DNA of 11,292 nucleotides, from NCBI GenBank assembly GCA_027575765.1, contig JANBPT010001285.1, positions 1-11,292 of the forward strand, in the 5' to 3' direction. Source of the DNA: Tieghemiomyces parasiticus (lineage: Eukaryota; Kickxellomycota; Dimargaritomycetes; Dimargaritales; Dimargaritaceae). The stretch's first letter is position 1, and each line of letters starts with the position of its first letter. The notes under the pieces were generated by a model that saw nothing but the letters and a program-made list of their open reading frames with translations, ran no database searches and was not told the origin of the DNA. Positions 1-8,407 of the stretch are shown in pieces. Made by a program: the position numbers and the translations under genes.

Positions 1-935
1 GGGATGGCTGGGTAATCCTTGAACTGGGTCTTGCGGATCTGGAACAGCACCTCGATCATGTACTGAACGCGCTGATCGATATCCGCTTCATGAAGGGTGG
101 AGCGCAAAATGTCAAACATGGAGTCGGTGACCCGCGGCGCTATTTCGGTGAGGTAGGCTCCACAGGCCTTCATGAACCCAATGGCCACCTCCACCGAGTC
201 GTCGGTGGCATTGTCAAACAAGAGCTGCAGAATTTGGAACGCCAAAATCTCATTGACCAGTTTCTGGTTGGTGAGGTGCGCGATAAAGGTCGTCGTGGCC
301 AAGCACGCAGGCTTGTTGTTTTGACGGAAGGCCCGACGGAATTGCAGGACCAACCGGTGCAGTAGGAGCTCGCCCACCGCGGGTAGCTTGGTGTTGACCA
401 CGGCCACTAGAGCGGCGTATACGGGCGTGTAGCTACTTGACGCCGCCTGGGCTTTCATGATGGAACGGGTGAACAGGCCCCGGCCTCGGATGAGGTTCTC
501 GCTTAGCAGTTCGGGAATTATTTCCTTGATGTTAGATGTGTTAACCTTGTTGACGTAGCCGTTGATACTTTTCTTGAGGGCCTCCCAGCTCATGCGTTGG
601 TACTCGGGACTACTGCGGTCAGTGATTTGGGCCTGCATCTGGCGGAGGCGTGCAGGTGGAATGTAGGCCCCCCCGGACGGGAAGGCCGTCGCCGGTGCGA
701 GATCGGGCACGGAGCGCGGTGGAGGGGTACGTGACCGCTGCCGCCGCCGCGGTTCGTCACGACGATCGGACGGGTGGTCCCGGTACGAGCCGCGGCCCCG
801 GGGGCTGTCATCCCGGCGGTCGCGACTGTCAGTGCGGCGACGGCGGTGTCGGTGGCGATCACCCCCATCGCGAATCGCACCGTCTTCGCTTTCACTCCCA
901 CTCCGGGAGTGGCGAGAGCGGCGTGGTGAGGCCAT
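1..935 (-). CDS. CWC22: Pre-mRNA-splicing factor CWC22, N-terminal part (cut by window edge)
   Basis: A reading frame opens at the ATG at 935-933 and stays open to the window edge, giving 311 complete codons; the rest of the gene, including the expected MA3 domain, lies outside. Residues 1-75 are rich in Arg, Ser and Asp (RS-like, low complexity). The family motif [14 protein letters not shown] follows at 88-101, then [13 protein letters not shown] (114-126), where the MIF4G domain begins. Within that domain [13 protein letters not shown] (244-256) and [18 protein letters not shown] (285-302) are close to fungal and animal CWC22. CWC22 is a nuclear spliceosome component needed for the first step of splicing; in animals its MIF4G domain binds eIF4A3 to deposit the exon junction complex. 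No intron or frameshift is seen. The frame stays open upstream of 935 for at least some 80 nt, but I found no further in-frame ATG there, so this start is favoured. Identification is firm; the exact N-terminus is less so. Confidence 0.95.
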   Translation of the reverse strand, partial: MASPRRSRHSRSGSESEDGAIRDGGDRHRHRRRRTDSRDRRDDSPRGRGSYRDHPSDRRDEPRRRQRSRTPPPRSVPDLAPATAFPSGGAYIPPARLRQMQAQITDRSSPEYQRMSWEALKKSINGYVNKVNTSNIKEIIPELLSENLIRGRGLFTRSIMKAQAASSSYTPVYAALVAVVNTKLPAVGELLLHRLVLQFRRAFRQNNKPACLATTTFIAHLTNQKLVNEILAFQILQLLFDNATDDSVEVAIGFMKACGAYLTEIAPRVTDSMFDILRSTLHEADIDQRVQYMIEVLFQIRKTQFKDYPAI

Positions 936-2641
936 GTAGGCAAGCAGGACAGATGTGACGAAGCGGGGCGTATTATCGAAGGTAGAGTCAGGAAAACGGA
1001 TACGGTAGTGTACAAGCAAGTAGAGAACAATCGAAGAAACGAGCTCAGATGGACCGTAATGAGCCGTGGACCTGCGAGAATCGTTAAAGTGGGATGCATT
1101 AGTGTCCCTCTGGCTATTGGGCCTGTCGCCATGGCCTGGTACGTGATTGGTGTGGCCGCATTCGTTTTTTCGCGACTAGCTTGCCTACCACTCAACCATC
1201 GTGGACTGGGCGACGTGCGACGCGCGAGCATCCTTAGCGCGGGTTAAGGTTCTTTGGCTAGCAAGTGCTTTGCTAGGTAGGCGCTAGGCAATGCCTTTAG
1301 CCATAATATACTAGCAGCTTTTACTAGGTCCTGTTGAACCATTATGGGTGTCCACTTTACCAAGTAGCTGGAAAAATAACGTGTCTGGAGCGGTCGACCA
1401 CGTTAGGTAATAATCTAGTGTAGGAATATTACTTTAATGGGACCTGGCAACTTGCTAAATAGGTAGCCTTCTACACTGTGCCAAAAGTTTTGGCTTATCA
1501 TAACTCTACTTCCTATTATTGTGACTATAGCCGCTTAGTTTATACCGTTGCACATCAGATTCTCCCCTACAGCGCTATATAGACAGTGAGAGCCTGTGCA
1601 ATTCCATGCCATTCCTACCATGACCTTTTCAAGCCCCCTAAACCCATATAACGACCAGCCATTACCTGATGTGCTCGTTACAATCCAGTTTGCTTGGGGA
1701 TGGTATCGTTAGATAACACTTGAACTCCACTGCACTTGGTTTGTGATGGGGACGACAGGAGGCGGGCTTAGTATGCTTTTCTCTTGACATAGCCCCGTCA
1801 CGAACCATGCGGGCTGCCGCATTTCTGGTCACCTACGAAAGAGTTACCATTAGCCTACGGTGACCAATTAATTTTTGAGATGTATCGAGTGCCCCGGAGG
1901 AAAACTAACCGTTGGAAAAATAGCAACGAGTCGTCCTGCCCGCAGGGGTAGGTTGGCCAAGTAAACTAGGGTAAAAGGCTTGATCTGACAGTGCCCACTA
2001 GTGGCCAGGTGTGGTAGGGCGAGGAGGCTCCTCTAATGTCCCAGTCACGATGCTAATGAAGGTGGAAGCAGGAGTACTGTTGGATGTGCGTGTGTGACAT
2101 TGCCAACCTTAGGGAGGAAAGCGGAGGATCGTTGAAATGGAGAGGCTGGTAGCCCCCCCCTACCAGAGACCGTCAGAGGTCGGTTCACGGAGTGCAAAAT
2201 ACCCCAAAGCAGGAGAGCGTGGATGACCCACGATGTATATGGTGACCTCAGCAAGTTATTCGGATCAGGGGCAGAAGCCGGGGGGAGGCTAGGTTGATTT
2301 CTATTTTTTTTGGCCACCAGTAACCGACTATTTTTCAATCGGTTCGGTTAAAATCCAGCCTCATAAGGCGCCCAAATGAAACGGGAAGGGTAGAGGGGGG
2401 GAGATCGATAACCAAGGGGTACCCATGAACTGATTTTTCAACCGCTACTGGCCAAGCCGCTCCACCGTCGTTGGAATGAAAGCTTGGAATCGTGCTTATC
2501 AAACCAAATGGTAGGCAGATGTAAGCTAGCTAGAGGTTCCTGGTTGCGCAGAAAGAACAACTAACGACCAGCAGAGACGAGAATGGCATTCGGGGCCCGA
2601 CGTATTAGCAATGCAAAGCTGGACTAGTCTGGCCCTCGACC
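936..2641. other. Gene-free stretch between CWC22 and the His-rich gene
   Basis: I see no supportable gene in these 1.7 kb. Most of the longer open frames begin at GTG or TTG, which is not expected in a eukaryotic nuclear gene, and none resembles a known protein. No tRNA B box, U-snRNA signature or transposon terminal structure was recognised. The right end of CWC22's promoter must lie near 936-1300. A C8 tract inside a short inverted repeat lies at 2146-2166 and is listed separately. Remnant mobile sequence or long non-coding transcripts cannot be excluded by eye. Confidence 0.6.
2146..2166. repeat. Short inverted repeat with an all-C loop
   Basis: Arms CTGGTA (2146-2151) and TACCAG (2161-2166) match perfectly and enclose GCCCCCCCC. 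On the other strand the loop is G8. The arms are only 6 bp, so this may be chance; no function is assigned. Confidence 0.3.
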
Positions 2642-2652
2642 TATATATTATA
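2642..2652 (+). promoter_or_regulatory. Candidate distal TATA element of the His-rich gene
   Basis: TATATATTATA lies 185 nt before the ATG at 2837. It is followed by a CA-rich, ATG-free stretch (about 2655-2735) that looks like a fungal 5' leader. If used, it implies a leader of roughly 150 nt containing the second TATA-like tract at 2771. Position and composition are the only evidence. Confidence 0.35.
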
Positions 2653-2770
2653 CCGTGTCACCACCGACCAAGGTTACCAACAACAGCAAAAATACCACCC
2701 CCCCCATCCTACTTGATACCCACCATCGTTCACCATTTTGACGACTCGACCTAACCCATCTTGCGCCCAT

Positions 2771-2780
2771 TATATATATA
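2771..2780 (+). promoter_or_regulatory. Candidate proximal TATA element of the His-rich gene
   Basis: The 10-nt TATATATATA tract ends 57 nt before the ATG at 2837. If used as the TATA box, it would place transcription start only about 25-35 nt before the ATG. No ATG occurs between it and the start codon. It competes with the tract at 2642 as the real TATA box. Confidence 0.4.
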
Positions 2781-2836
2781 GCACCACTGCCTACCTTACA
2801 AATACCACCGTGATCCAATTGCCTACTCTATTCGCC

Positions 2837-3805
2837 ATGAAGGTCAGCATCGTTTTCACCGCCGCTCTCGCCTCGGTCATGACCGTCGGTGCCCTGGCTG
2901 CCCCGGTCCGCAACCCGCTGACTATTCGCGCCTATACCGCCAACCCCATCCCTAACCACGGCCAGCTGGCCCCCGAGCGCGGTCCAAGCTACGGCCACGA
3001 AGGTCACATCCACGATTCGGAGAACCACGGTCCCGCGCATGGTCAGGAACTTAGCGCACACGGCCATGGTGGTAATGGCCGGGATCGCACCGGCGTCGAG
3101 CAGGTCCAAAACAGCCACGGCGCTGGCTATAAAGCCCCCGACTCTCAATCTGGCCACTTGCCTGCTGATAGCTACCACGGTTACGCCCTCGGAGGCCCCC
3201 AGCGTACCACCGTGCACCAGCATCAAGTCCAGGGCCATGGCGGACATGATCACGACCATGAGATACAGGGGCCCCTGGCCAATGGCCACGGTTCCGGCTA
3301 CGAGGCCCACAACCCGGTACGTGGCGGTGAGGGACACGGTCATGAAAGCTTTACCCGGGTCGAAGAACATCGCGGCCACGAGCGCGTAGAGGAGCATCAC
3401 GAGCAACTTCACATTATTGAACAGCATGGATATGGTCGAGAGGGCCAGGGTCACGGTGACGAGTCTAAGGGTCACCCGGTTGGTTACCAAGGCCACGGCG
3501 GTCCTGATACAGTGCACCAGGGTGGCATTAGGGGCACTGATCATGGCGGTAAGGGTGAGGTCCGGGAGCACGCGGGTGGTCCCGCCTACAGCGGACAGGT
3601 CGACCACGGCCACAAGGGCCCCGTCCATGGCGTCACTGGCCATGGACACGAGGGCTCCAGGGCCGCTTATGGACTCCAAGGCACCACCTCCATCGTTGAC
3701 CATGGTGAAGGTCGTGGGGCTGGTAAGTGGGGCAGCGGCCGTGAGGCCGGTTTCCAAGCCCACGACCCCGAACACGTCCAGGCCACACACTACAGCGGTC
3801 ACTGA
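2837..3805 (+). CDS. Secreted histidine/glycine-rich protein, cysteine-free, function unknown
   Basis: The gene encodes 322 residues from the ATG at 2837 (CGCCATGA context) to TGA at 3803-3805. The frame runs upstream to a TTG at 2738, but the first ATG begins a clear signal peptide: MKVSIVF, a hydrophobic stretch, then an A-L-A cleavage site after residue 21. The mature part is low complexity. By hand count the protein has 43 His (about 13%) and about 65 Gly (about 20%), mostly as HG, GH, HGH and HGG units spread without fixed spacing, mixed with Asp, Glu, Gln and Tyr. There is no Cys, one Trp, no C-terminal hydrophobic tail and no recognisable folded domain. The spaced His residues suggest binding of Zn, Cu, Ni or haem at the cell surface or outside the cell, but this rests on composition only. 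Other readings are a structural wall or adhesive protein, or an effector-like protein. I do not recognise a named family. Confidence 0.82.
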   Translation: MKVSIVFTAALASVMTVGALAAPVRNPLTIRAYTANPIPNHGQLAPERGPSYGHEGHIHDSENHGPAHGQELSAHGHGGNGRDRTGVEQVQNSHGAGYKAPDSQSGHLPADSYHGYALGGPQRTTVHQHQVQGHGGHDHDHEIQGPLANGHGSGYEAHNPVRGGEGHGHESFTRVEEHRGHERVEEHHEQLHIIEQHGYGREGQGHGDESKGHPVGYQGHGGPDTVHQGGIRGTDHGGKGEVREHAGGPAYSGQVDHGHKGPVHGVTGHGHEGSRAAYGLQGTTSIVDHGEGRGAGKWGSGREAGFQAHDPEHVQATHYSGH

Positions 3806-3895
3806 GTTCTGTAGGGGTGCTTCAGCTACACTTGCTAATGCATCGAAATACTGGACCGATTCATGTACTACTACGATGGTCAGCTCTGCCAATAT

Positions 3896-3901
3896 AATAA
3901 A
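3896..3901 (+). terminator. Candidate polyadenylation signal of the His-rich gene
   Basis: AATAAA lies 91 nt after the stop codon at 3805, within an A/T-rich stretch. This is a plausible 3' end signal. Fungal poly(A) signals are often degenerate, so the match is supportive rather than decisive. Confidence 0.5.
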
Positions 3902-4274
3902 ATGACGTACGAAACGTCCATATTATCCTACATAACTGCAATACTGTAGCATACCACCAATAGTACAGTTATTGATATAGTCAGATGATTTGGTAAGGCC
4001 TAATCCATACCACTGACCGTGGGCTTGACTATGTCTGCGTACTCAAGCCTGCTATTCAAGGTGACGGTTATCCCACCCGACTGGTTAACTTAAAAGATGA
4101 ATTGTGCAAGCCACTTCCAACTTGCGCCCCCTGCCGTTCATGGTTGGCCACAACCCACGCTACGAGAGAGGCCTGAGACCAGGAACACCAGATGTGGAGA
4201 TAGGATATCAAGCTGCCGCCCACACCCCGATCTGTGTGGACCCTCATTAGATTTCAATTAGAGGTCCATCTAAA
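3902..4274. other. Convergent intergenic region between the His-rich gene and ILV5
   Basis: Both flanking genes end here, so this stretch should hold only their 3' ends. No gene is seen. A perfect 7-bp inverted repeat, GGCTTGA (4022-4028) and TCAAGCC (4043-4049), encloses 14 nt and lies between the two candidate poly(A) signals. Confidence 0.6.
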
Positions 4275-4280
4275 TTTATT
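4275..4280 (-). terminator. Candidate polyadenylation signal of ILV5
   Basis: TTTATT on the plus strand reads AATAAA on the minus strand, about 170 nt beyond the ILV5 stop codon. It is the only exact match I noticed in the convergent region for this direction. Confidence 0.4.
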
Positions 4281-4450
4281 TTCTTTAGGTCGATAGACGA
4301 CCAACGCTTGCAGCAGGAGAAAGGGGAAGAGGAGTGGTATCAATACATTAACAAAGGAAACGTGGACCGTACAACTTTACTATTTTGATCCTTATTGTGT
4401 GTGCCATTCAAAGGATGACTAAGGGAGGAGGAGGAGGGGCCGCACCAAAA

Positions 4451-5668
4451 TTACTGGTTTTCGGGGCGGAGGGAGCGGACAGTCTTACCGGCCTGCCACA
4501 TCTCCGAGTTGTTGATCTCGGCGAGCTCCTTCTCGAGCTCCTCGCGGTAGTTCTCGGCCCCGTTCTTGGTGATGGAGCGACGGGCCTCGTTACCGTTGAG
4601 CACCTCCTCGTACAGCTTCTGGAACACGGGCTTGGAGACCTGGTAGAAGGGCTTCTTCCAGTCGAGGGCACCACGCTGGGCGGTCGTGGAGCAGTTAGAG
4701 TACATCCAGTCCATGCCCTTCTCGCCAATGAGCGGGTAGAGCGACTGGGTGGCCTCCTCGACGGTCTCGTTGAAGGCCTCGGAGGGGCTGTGGCCGTGGG
4801 CGCGGAGCACCTCATACTGGGCCTGGAAGAGACCCTGGATGGCGCCCATCAACACGCCGCGCTCACCGACCAGGTCAGAGTAGACCTCCTTCGGGAAAGT
4901 GGTCTCGTAGAGGTAGCCGCTGCCAATGGCAATGCCGAGGGCGGCGATGCGCTCGCGGGCGTGGCCCGAGGCGTCCTGGAACACGGCAATGGACGAGTTA
5001 ATGCCCTTGCCGTCCTGGAATAGGCGGCGCACGGTGAAACCGGAGCCCTTGGGGGCGGCGAGGACCACGTCAATGTCCTTGGGAGGCACAATCTTGGTGT
5101 CGTCCTTGTACACCACGCTAAAGCCGTGGCTAAAGTAGAGGGTCTTGCCGGGGGTAAGGTGCTTCTTGACCACGGGCCAGAGAGGGCCCTGGGCGGCGTC
5201 GGAGAGTAGGTTCATGATGACGGTACCCTGGGCGCAGGCCTCTTCGATGGGGAAGAGGTCCTTACCGGGAACCCAGCCGTCCTCGACGGCCTTCTTCCAG
5301 CTGCGGCCATCCTTGCGGGTACCGATGATCACCTTGAGGCCGTTGTCGCGCATGTTGAGGGACTGGCCGCGGCCCTGGGGACCGTAGCCGAGCACCGCCA
5401 TGGTGTCCTTGGCAAACACCTGCTGGAGCTTCTCCTTGGGGAAGTCGGCACGCTCCCAGACGGTTTCCTTGGAGCCGCCAAACTCGAGGGTCTTGAGGGT
5501 GCGGGCGGGCACGGCAGTGGCGCTGCGGGTGGCCGGGCGGGCGACAGCCGGGGTGGCCGACACGCGGGCAGCACGGGCCAGGGCCGAGTAGCAACGGACG
5601 GCCTGGAGGCGGCTGGTAGGGGCGGCCACGCGACCGGCGAGGGACTGGATAGTACGGGAGGCGCTCAT
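4451..5668 (-). CDS. ILV5: Ketol-acid reductoisomerase, mitochondrial (acetohydroxyacid reductoisomerase)
   Basis: One uninterrupted exon encodes 405 residues, close to the 395 of yeast Ilv5. The enzyme converts 2-acetolactate or 2-aceto-2-hydroxybutyrate plus NADPH to the dihydroxy acids of valine/leucine and isoleucine synthesis, in the mitochondrial matrix, with Mg2+. Residues 1-27 form an Arg-rich presequence with an R-C-Y|S cleavage motif at 25-28. FGGSKETVWERADFP (63-77) is conserved, and the NADPH-binding loop is GYGPQGRGQSLNMRDNG (94-110). Active-site SHGF is at 180-183 and LAAPKGSG at 203-210. By family pattern, metal ligands are D265 and E269 (DLVGERG), then E301 and E305 (ETVEEATQSLYPLIG). 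CSTTA at 326-330 is the substrate-contact region, and the C-terminus LRPENQ matches yeast. The ATG has a strong CCAAAATGAG context after a pyrimidine-rich leader. It is divergent from ILV6. All key residues are present and nothing is broken. In yeast the protein also helps maintain mitochondrial DNA; whether it does so here is unknown. Confidence 0.98.
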   Translation of the reverse strand: MSASRTIQSLAGRVAAPTSRLQAVRCYSALARAARVSATPAVARPATRSATAVPARTLKTLEFGGSKETVWERADFPKEKLQQVFAKDTMAVLGYGPQGRGQSLNMRDNGLKVIIGTRKDGRSWKKAVEDGWVPGKDLFPIEEACAQGTVIMNLLSDAAQGPLWPVVKKHLTPGKTLYFSHGFSVVYKDDTKIVPPKDIDVVLAAPKGSGFTVRRLFQDGKGINSSIAVFQDASGHARERIAALGIAIGSGYLYETTFPKEVYSDLVGERGVLMGAIQGLFQAQYEVLRAHGHSPSEAFNETVEEATQSLYPLIGEKGMDWMYSNCSTTAQRGALDWKKPFYQVSKPVFQKLYEEVLNGNEARRSITKNGAENYREELEKELAEINNSEMWQAGKTVRSLRPENQ

Positions 5669-5916
5669 TTTGGAGAAGAAAAGTAAGGGTGACGGGAAGA
5701 AGGTGAAGCGTGCGACGGTGGTTTGTGGAGTGTACGTGGAGGTTCACCGGTGAAAGTGAGAAGAGGAAGTCGGATAAGGCGTGGGCGGAGAAACAGCGGC
5801 CGGACTAGGGCGTTTTAGACCACAGCGGAGGGGCTTGGGATAGCGAGGCGAAAGAGGGACGGACAAGGTACGCGTGTAAGGTAAGATAGGAGAAAAGTGC
5901 AGCGGCGCTGCCGGTC

Positions 5917-5926
5917 ATTATAAAGG
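5917..5926 (-). promoter_or_regulatory. Candidate TATA element upstream of ILV5 (could serve either strand)
   Basis: The minus strand reads CCTTTATAAT about 250 nt before the ILV5 ATG. The plus strand reads TATAAAGG at 5919-5926, a good TATA box for rightward transcription. Direction and use are undecided. Confidence 0.25.
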
Positions 5927-5987
5927 ACGGGCGGTAATCAGGCGACGGTGCTTAGCATACGGTAGGGTAAGAGGGGGTGGCTGGGAT

Positions 5988-6323
5988 ATGGCGAATTACG
6001 CGTGGACGCATGGATGTAGATGTTTCCCATGGGACAATTGGGTAGCCAGCGTGGATGGTATGACTATAGTTGCCCGTCATCGCCGCGGTGCGCTCTGGCC
6101 GAGAGATAAGATTGGGTGCGACAGGGTCACAGCTAGGGGCTGGCGGCCCATCACCACCGTACGGCTAGCAGCGAATGGAACAGTATGTGGCGGCGGGTGC
6201 AGCCATCTGGCCGTCATTGGCGGGCCAGGAGGGCGGCCCCCACGGCTGATGAGTCAGAAGGCGGGTGATTCACTGTCTGCCACCAGCGTAATGGCTCACC
6301 AGGCGGAAGTACCAGGCGCATAG
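5988..6323 (+). CDS. Possible small ORF of 111 residues, doubtful
   Basis: An ATG-started frame lies 62 nt downstream of the plus-strand TATAAAGG at 5919-5926. The predicted product has five Cys, several Arg and Gly, no signal peptide, no membrane segment and no recognisable domain. It overlaps the exact TGAGTCA site at 6250 and sits in the shared ILV5/ILV6 upstream region. GC-rich DNA often leaves such frames open by chance. It is included only because start codon and TATA spacing are compatible with a short transcript. Confidence 0.12.
   Translation: MANYAWTHGCRCFPWDNWVASVDGMTIVARHRRGALWPRDKIGCDRVTARGWRPITTVRLAANGTVCGGGCSHLAVIGGPGGRPPRLMSQKAGDSLSATSVMAHQAEVPGA
6250..6256. promoter_or_regulatory. 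Gcn4/CPC1-type bZIP site 1
   Basis: Exact TGAGTCA, about 580 nt upstream of the ILV5 ATG. It is followed by GAAG, giving the same 11-mer as at 7968-7978. TGASTCA is the consensus of the general amino acid control activator (Gcn4 in yeast, CPC1/CpcA in filamentous fungi). Confidence 0.5.
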
Positions 6324-7264
6324 TGACTCGCTAACCTTGCTCGCCCTGAGAGAGTGGGTCAAGAGTGAAGTGGTATAATCGATCGTCGCCCCCCCTCTTT
6401 TCCACCTGTCTGGTGGTGGGATTAGTAACTCTTGCCCCGGCCTATCGCACTCTGCCAGCCCCTCCAAATCAAGGCAGAGCCCTCGATGACTCCGTGGTCC
6501 ACGCGCTATCTTACCTCTGCCTGTAAAATACGCCCAGCCCAACGCGGCTCTATCCGACACACCGGACCTCGGCTGCACCCGTTGCTCGTCCACTGATCGC
6601 TCCTAGATAAGGCAGTTGCAAAACGCGGCTGAGCCATCCAGCTACTGCCACCGAGCGTCTCAGCTAGTGCCCATGTAGCTGGGGAGCAGGTTTATAATGG
6701 CCGGCCAGCCCTGGGCCCGGATCAAGGTCAGTGTCGGACAGCAGGATATGGGGCAAGGCGACGTGACTTGGTCAACAACGCAAAATAGCCGTAGACTGTT
6801 TCTGGTGGTACAGTTAGTGAAGCCGGCTGCGATTGATAGCCTGTTTGGCTTATTGGCCACAGGGGTGAACTGTCCTTCCGTGCCGCGATGCTGGGTAATA
6901 GCCGCCCAGCGATATAAGGTAGGTGCTTACTACGGCTTTCATGGGTCGCCAAAGAGCAATGGTAGACCTTGTGGCGGGCCGTGGCTACTCACTGTCCTCC
7001 TGTCGCTCATGCACCACCCTCTGGCTAGCACCCATGCTTATCGAGCCGCTAGATGACACTCTCGGGAGGGTGGGAAAGCCTTGGCTGGCCTGAACCAATG
7101 GTCGCCTAGAGATGAGTGGGCTTGCGAAGAATGGTCTGTTGCTGGCTGATTTCAAATATATTAGCATCTGTCCTGCGCCAATCAGCTTGGGGGCTAGTTC
7201 CCACCAGGCAGTTGCAGGTCAGGGATTCAGGGTTTGGGACACCTTCAATGCTGACCAGATATCG

Positions 7265-7271
7265 TGAGTCA
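7265..7271. promoter_or_regulatory. Gcn4/CPC1-type bZIP site 2
   Basis: Exact TGAGTCA inside the 9-bp symmetrical sequence GTGAGTCAC (7264-7272). It lies about midway between the two genes. Confidence 0.45.
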
Positions 7272-7928
7272 CGCGGGACTCGACGGGGCAAGGTTGGACA
7301 GGTCGCGCCGCTGGCTAATGAGCTCAGCGGCTAAGGGACCATCGGTCTCAGTAAGAGTGGTGGCAGTACCCAGGATTGGTCGACCAAGGTGCGCCAACCT
7401 TCTGTGTCACCTCCCTTTAGTATTTGGTACGATGGGCAAATACTGCTGGTATCTCGAGCGTGTCAACTGTATAGACTGATGGCATATAGAATATTGTGTC
7501 TGCTCTTCCCCTGCCATTCGACTCGGACCGATAATCGAGCCATAAGGCAGCCGATGGCCAGTGCCGCGGTTGTGCGTAACAACTAGGTATAGGCCCACTG
7601 ATCGAGAGGCATAGTAGGGGGCAGTGCATATAAGGAAAGTCAGCCGCGCTGACGATGGGCGTAGATGGATCTGGTGTGGCCAAGACATCCTACGGGGAGC
7701 CATTACCCCAGGCCCTGCCGAGACGGACGGTTCGTCACTGACTTAGGCGACGCTCAATAAACACTACATCCCATCCGCCGTATTCTCCCTATACATGGAG
7801 CCTTCAACTCCCTACGCGGCCTCCAAGGGACCTTTTATGCAGATTGTACAGGCACTGGACAGCGCCTTAGCTGTAGCTAGGGTGGCCCGCCAAGATTTGC
7901 CAGACGCCTCGTCAGCCGGGTATCTCGG

Positions 7929-7943
7929 CCTGGCAATGCCAGG
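7929..7943. repeat. 15-bp dyad near a Gcn4-type site
   Basis: CCTGGCAATGCCAGG has perfect 7-bp arms around one central base. It lies 24 nt from the TGAGTCA at 7968, so it could be an operator for a dimeric regulator. It could equally be chance. Confidence 0.25.
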
Positions 7944-7967
7944 ATCACACCAGCAGTCCCGGCCTGG

Positions 7968-7974
7968 TGAGTCA
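7968..7974. promoter_or_regulatory. Gcn4/CPC1-type bZIP site 3
   Basis: Exact TGAGTCA, about 680 nt upstream of the ILV6 ATG. It is followed by GAAG as at site 1. Confidence 0.45.
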
Positions 7975-8285
7975 GAAGCGTAAGGTGGACAACCCTCACT
8001 CCGCTTTCAGGCAAGCACCGCAGGTTGGCATGTTTCACATGTCGGTAGTCGACGCACCCTACCTGCCTACGTACTTGTCTACACACGCTACGTGTCCACA
8101 GCACCGCTGATGCCCCAATACCTTGTAACGCTAGGGCCCTTGCCTCTACCCTTATTAACCTTACCAGCAAACGACAAAGGTCGCTTAAGCCTGGACTCCA
8201 CCGCCATCCTGGTTTCCGCTCCCGCTTGGTATTTAATCCGCCAGACAAACTGGCTGATGCGGTCCTCCAGCCCCCGAGACTGACC

Positions 8286-8292
8286 TATAAAG
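8286..8292 (+). promoter_or_regulatory. Candidate TATA element upstream of ILV6
   Basis: TATAAAG lies 365 nt before the ILV6 ATG. It is upstream of the proximal Gcn4-type site at 8401, the reverse of the usual order, so it may not be the TATA box in use. Confidence 0.22.
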
Positions 8293-8400
8293 CGGGCCTT
8301 TCCGCCTCCAGCCAGACCAACCGCTGCATATTCACGCTGCTATTGGCATCTCCACACCCTGCCCCTACTCGTATTAGCCACTCTCCCTCTCCAACTCTTC

Positions 8401-8407
8401 TGACTCA
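8401..8407. promoter_or_regulatory. Gcn4/CPC1-type bZIP site 4, proximal to ILV6
   Basis: Exact TGACTCA, 250 nt upstream of the ILV6 ATG at 8657. This is a typical distance for a functional activator site in a fungal promoter. Confidence 0.55.

Noticed and set aside
590..1231. 213-codon minus-strand frame from an ATG at 1231
   Set aside because: It overlaps the start of CWC22 in another frame of the same strand. The CWC22 frame carries clear family motifs, and this product is compositionally biased with no resemblance to any protein.
2738..2836. N-terminal extension of the His-rich protein by 33 codons
   Set aside because: The frame there begins at TTG and includes the TATA-like tract. The ATG at 2837 starts a typical signal peptide.
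3720..3728. GTAAGT-like splice donor inside the His-rich gene
   Set aside because: The frame continues without a break to a natural end in the same composition, and no matching acceptor is needed.
2828..3892. 354-codon antisense frame covering the whole His-rich gene, and two further plus-strand frames (3039-3389, 3417-3905)
   Set aside because: His and Gly codons read as Val/Met and Ala/Thr on the other strand and rarely give stops, so the frames stay open as a composition effect. The antisense frame starts at TTG and has no family resemblance.
4385..5023. 212-codon plus-strand frame opposite ILV5, and other overlapping frames in 4408-5747
   Set aside because: They are shadows of the strongly conserved ILV5 coding sequence, rich in Leu, Gly and Val from its complementary codons.
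7756..7761. AATAAA on the plus strand as a poly(A) signal
   Set aside because: No plus-strand gene ends near it, so it is probably chance in intergenic DNA.
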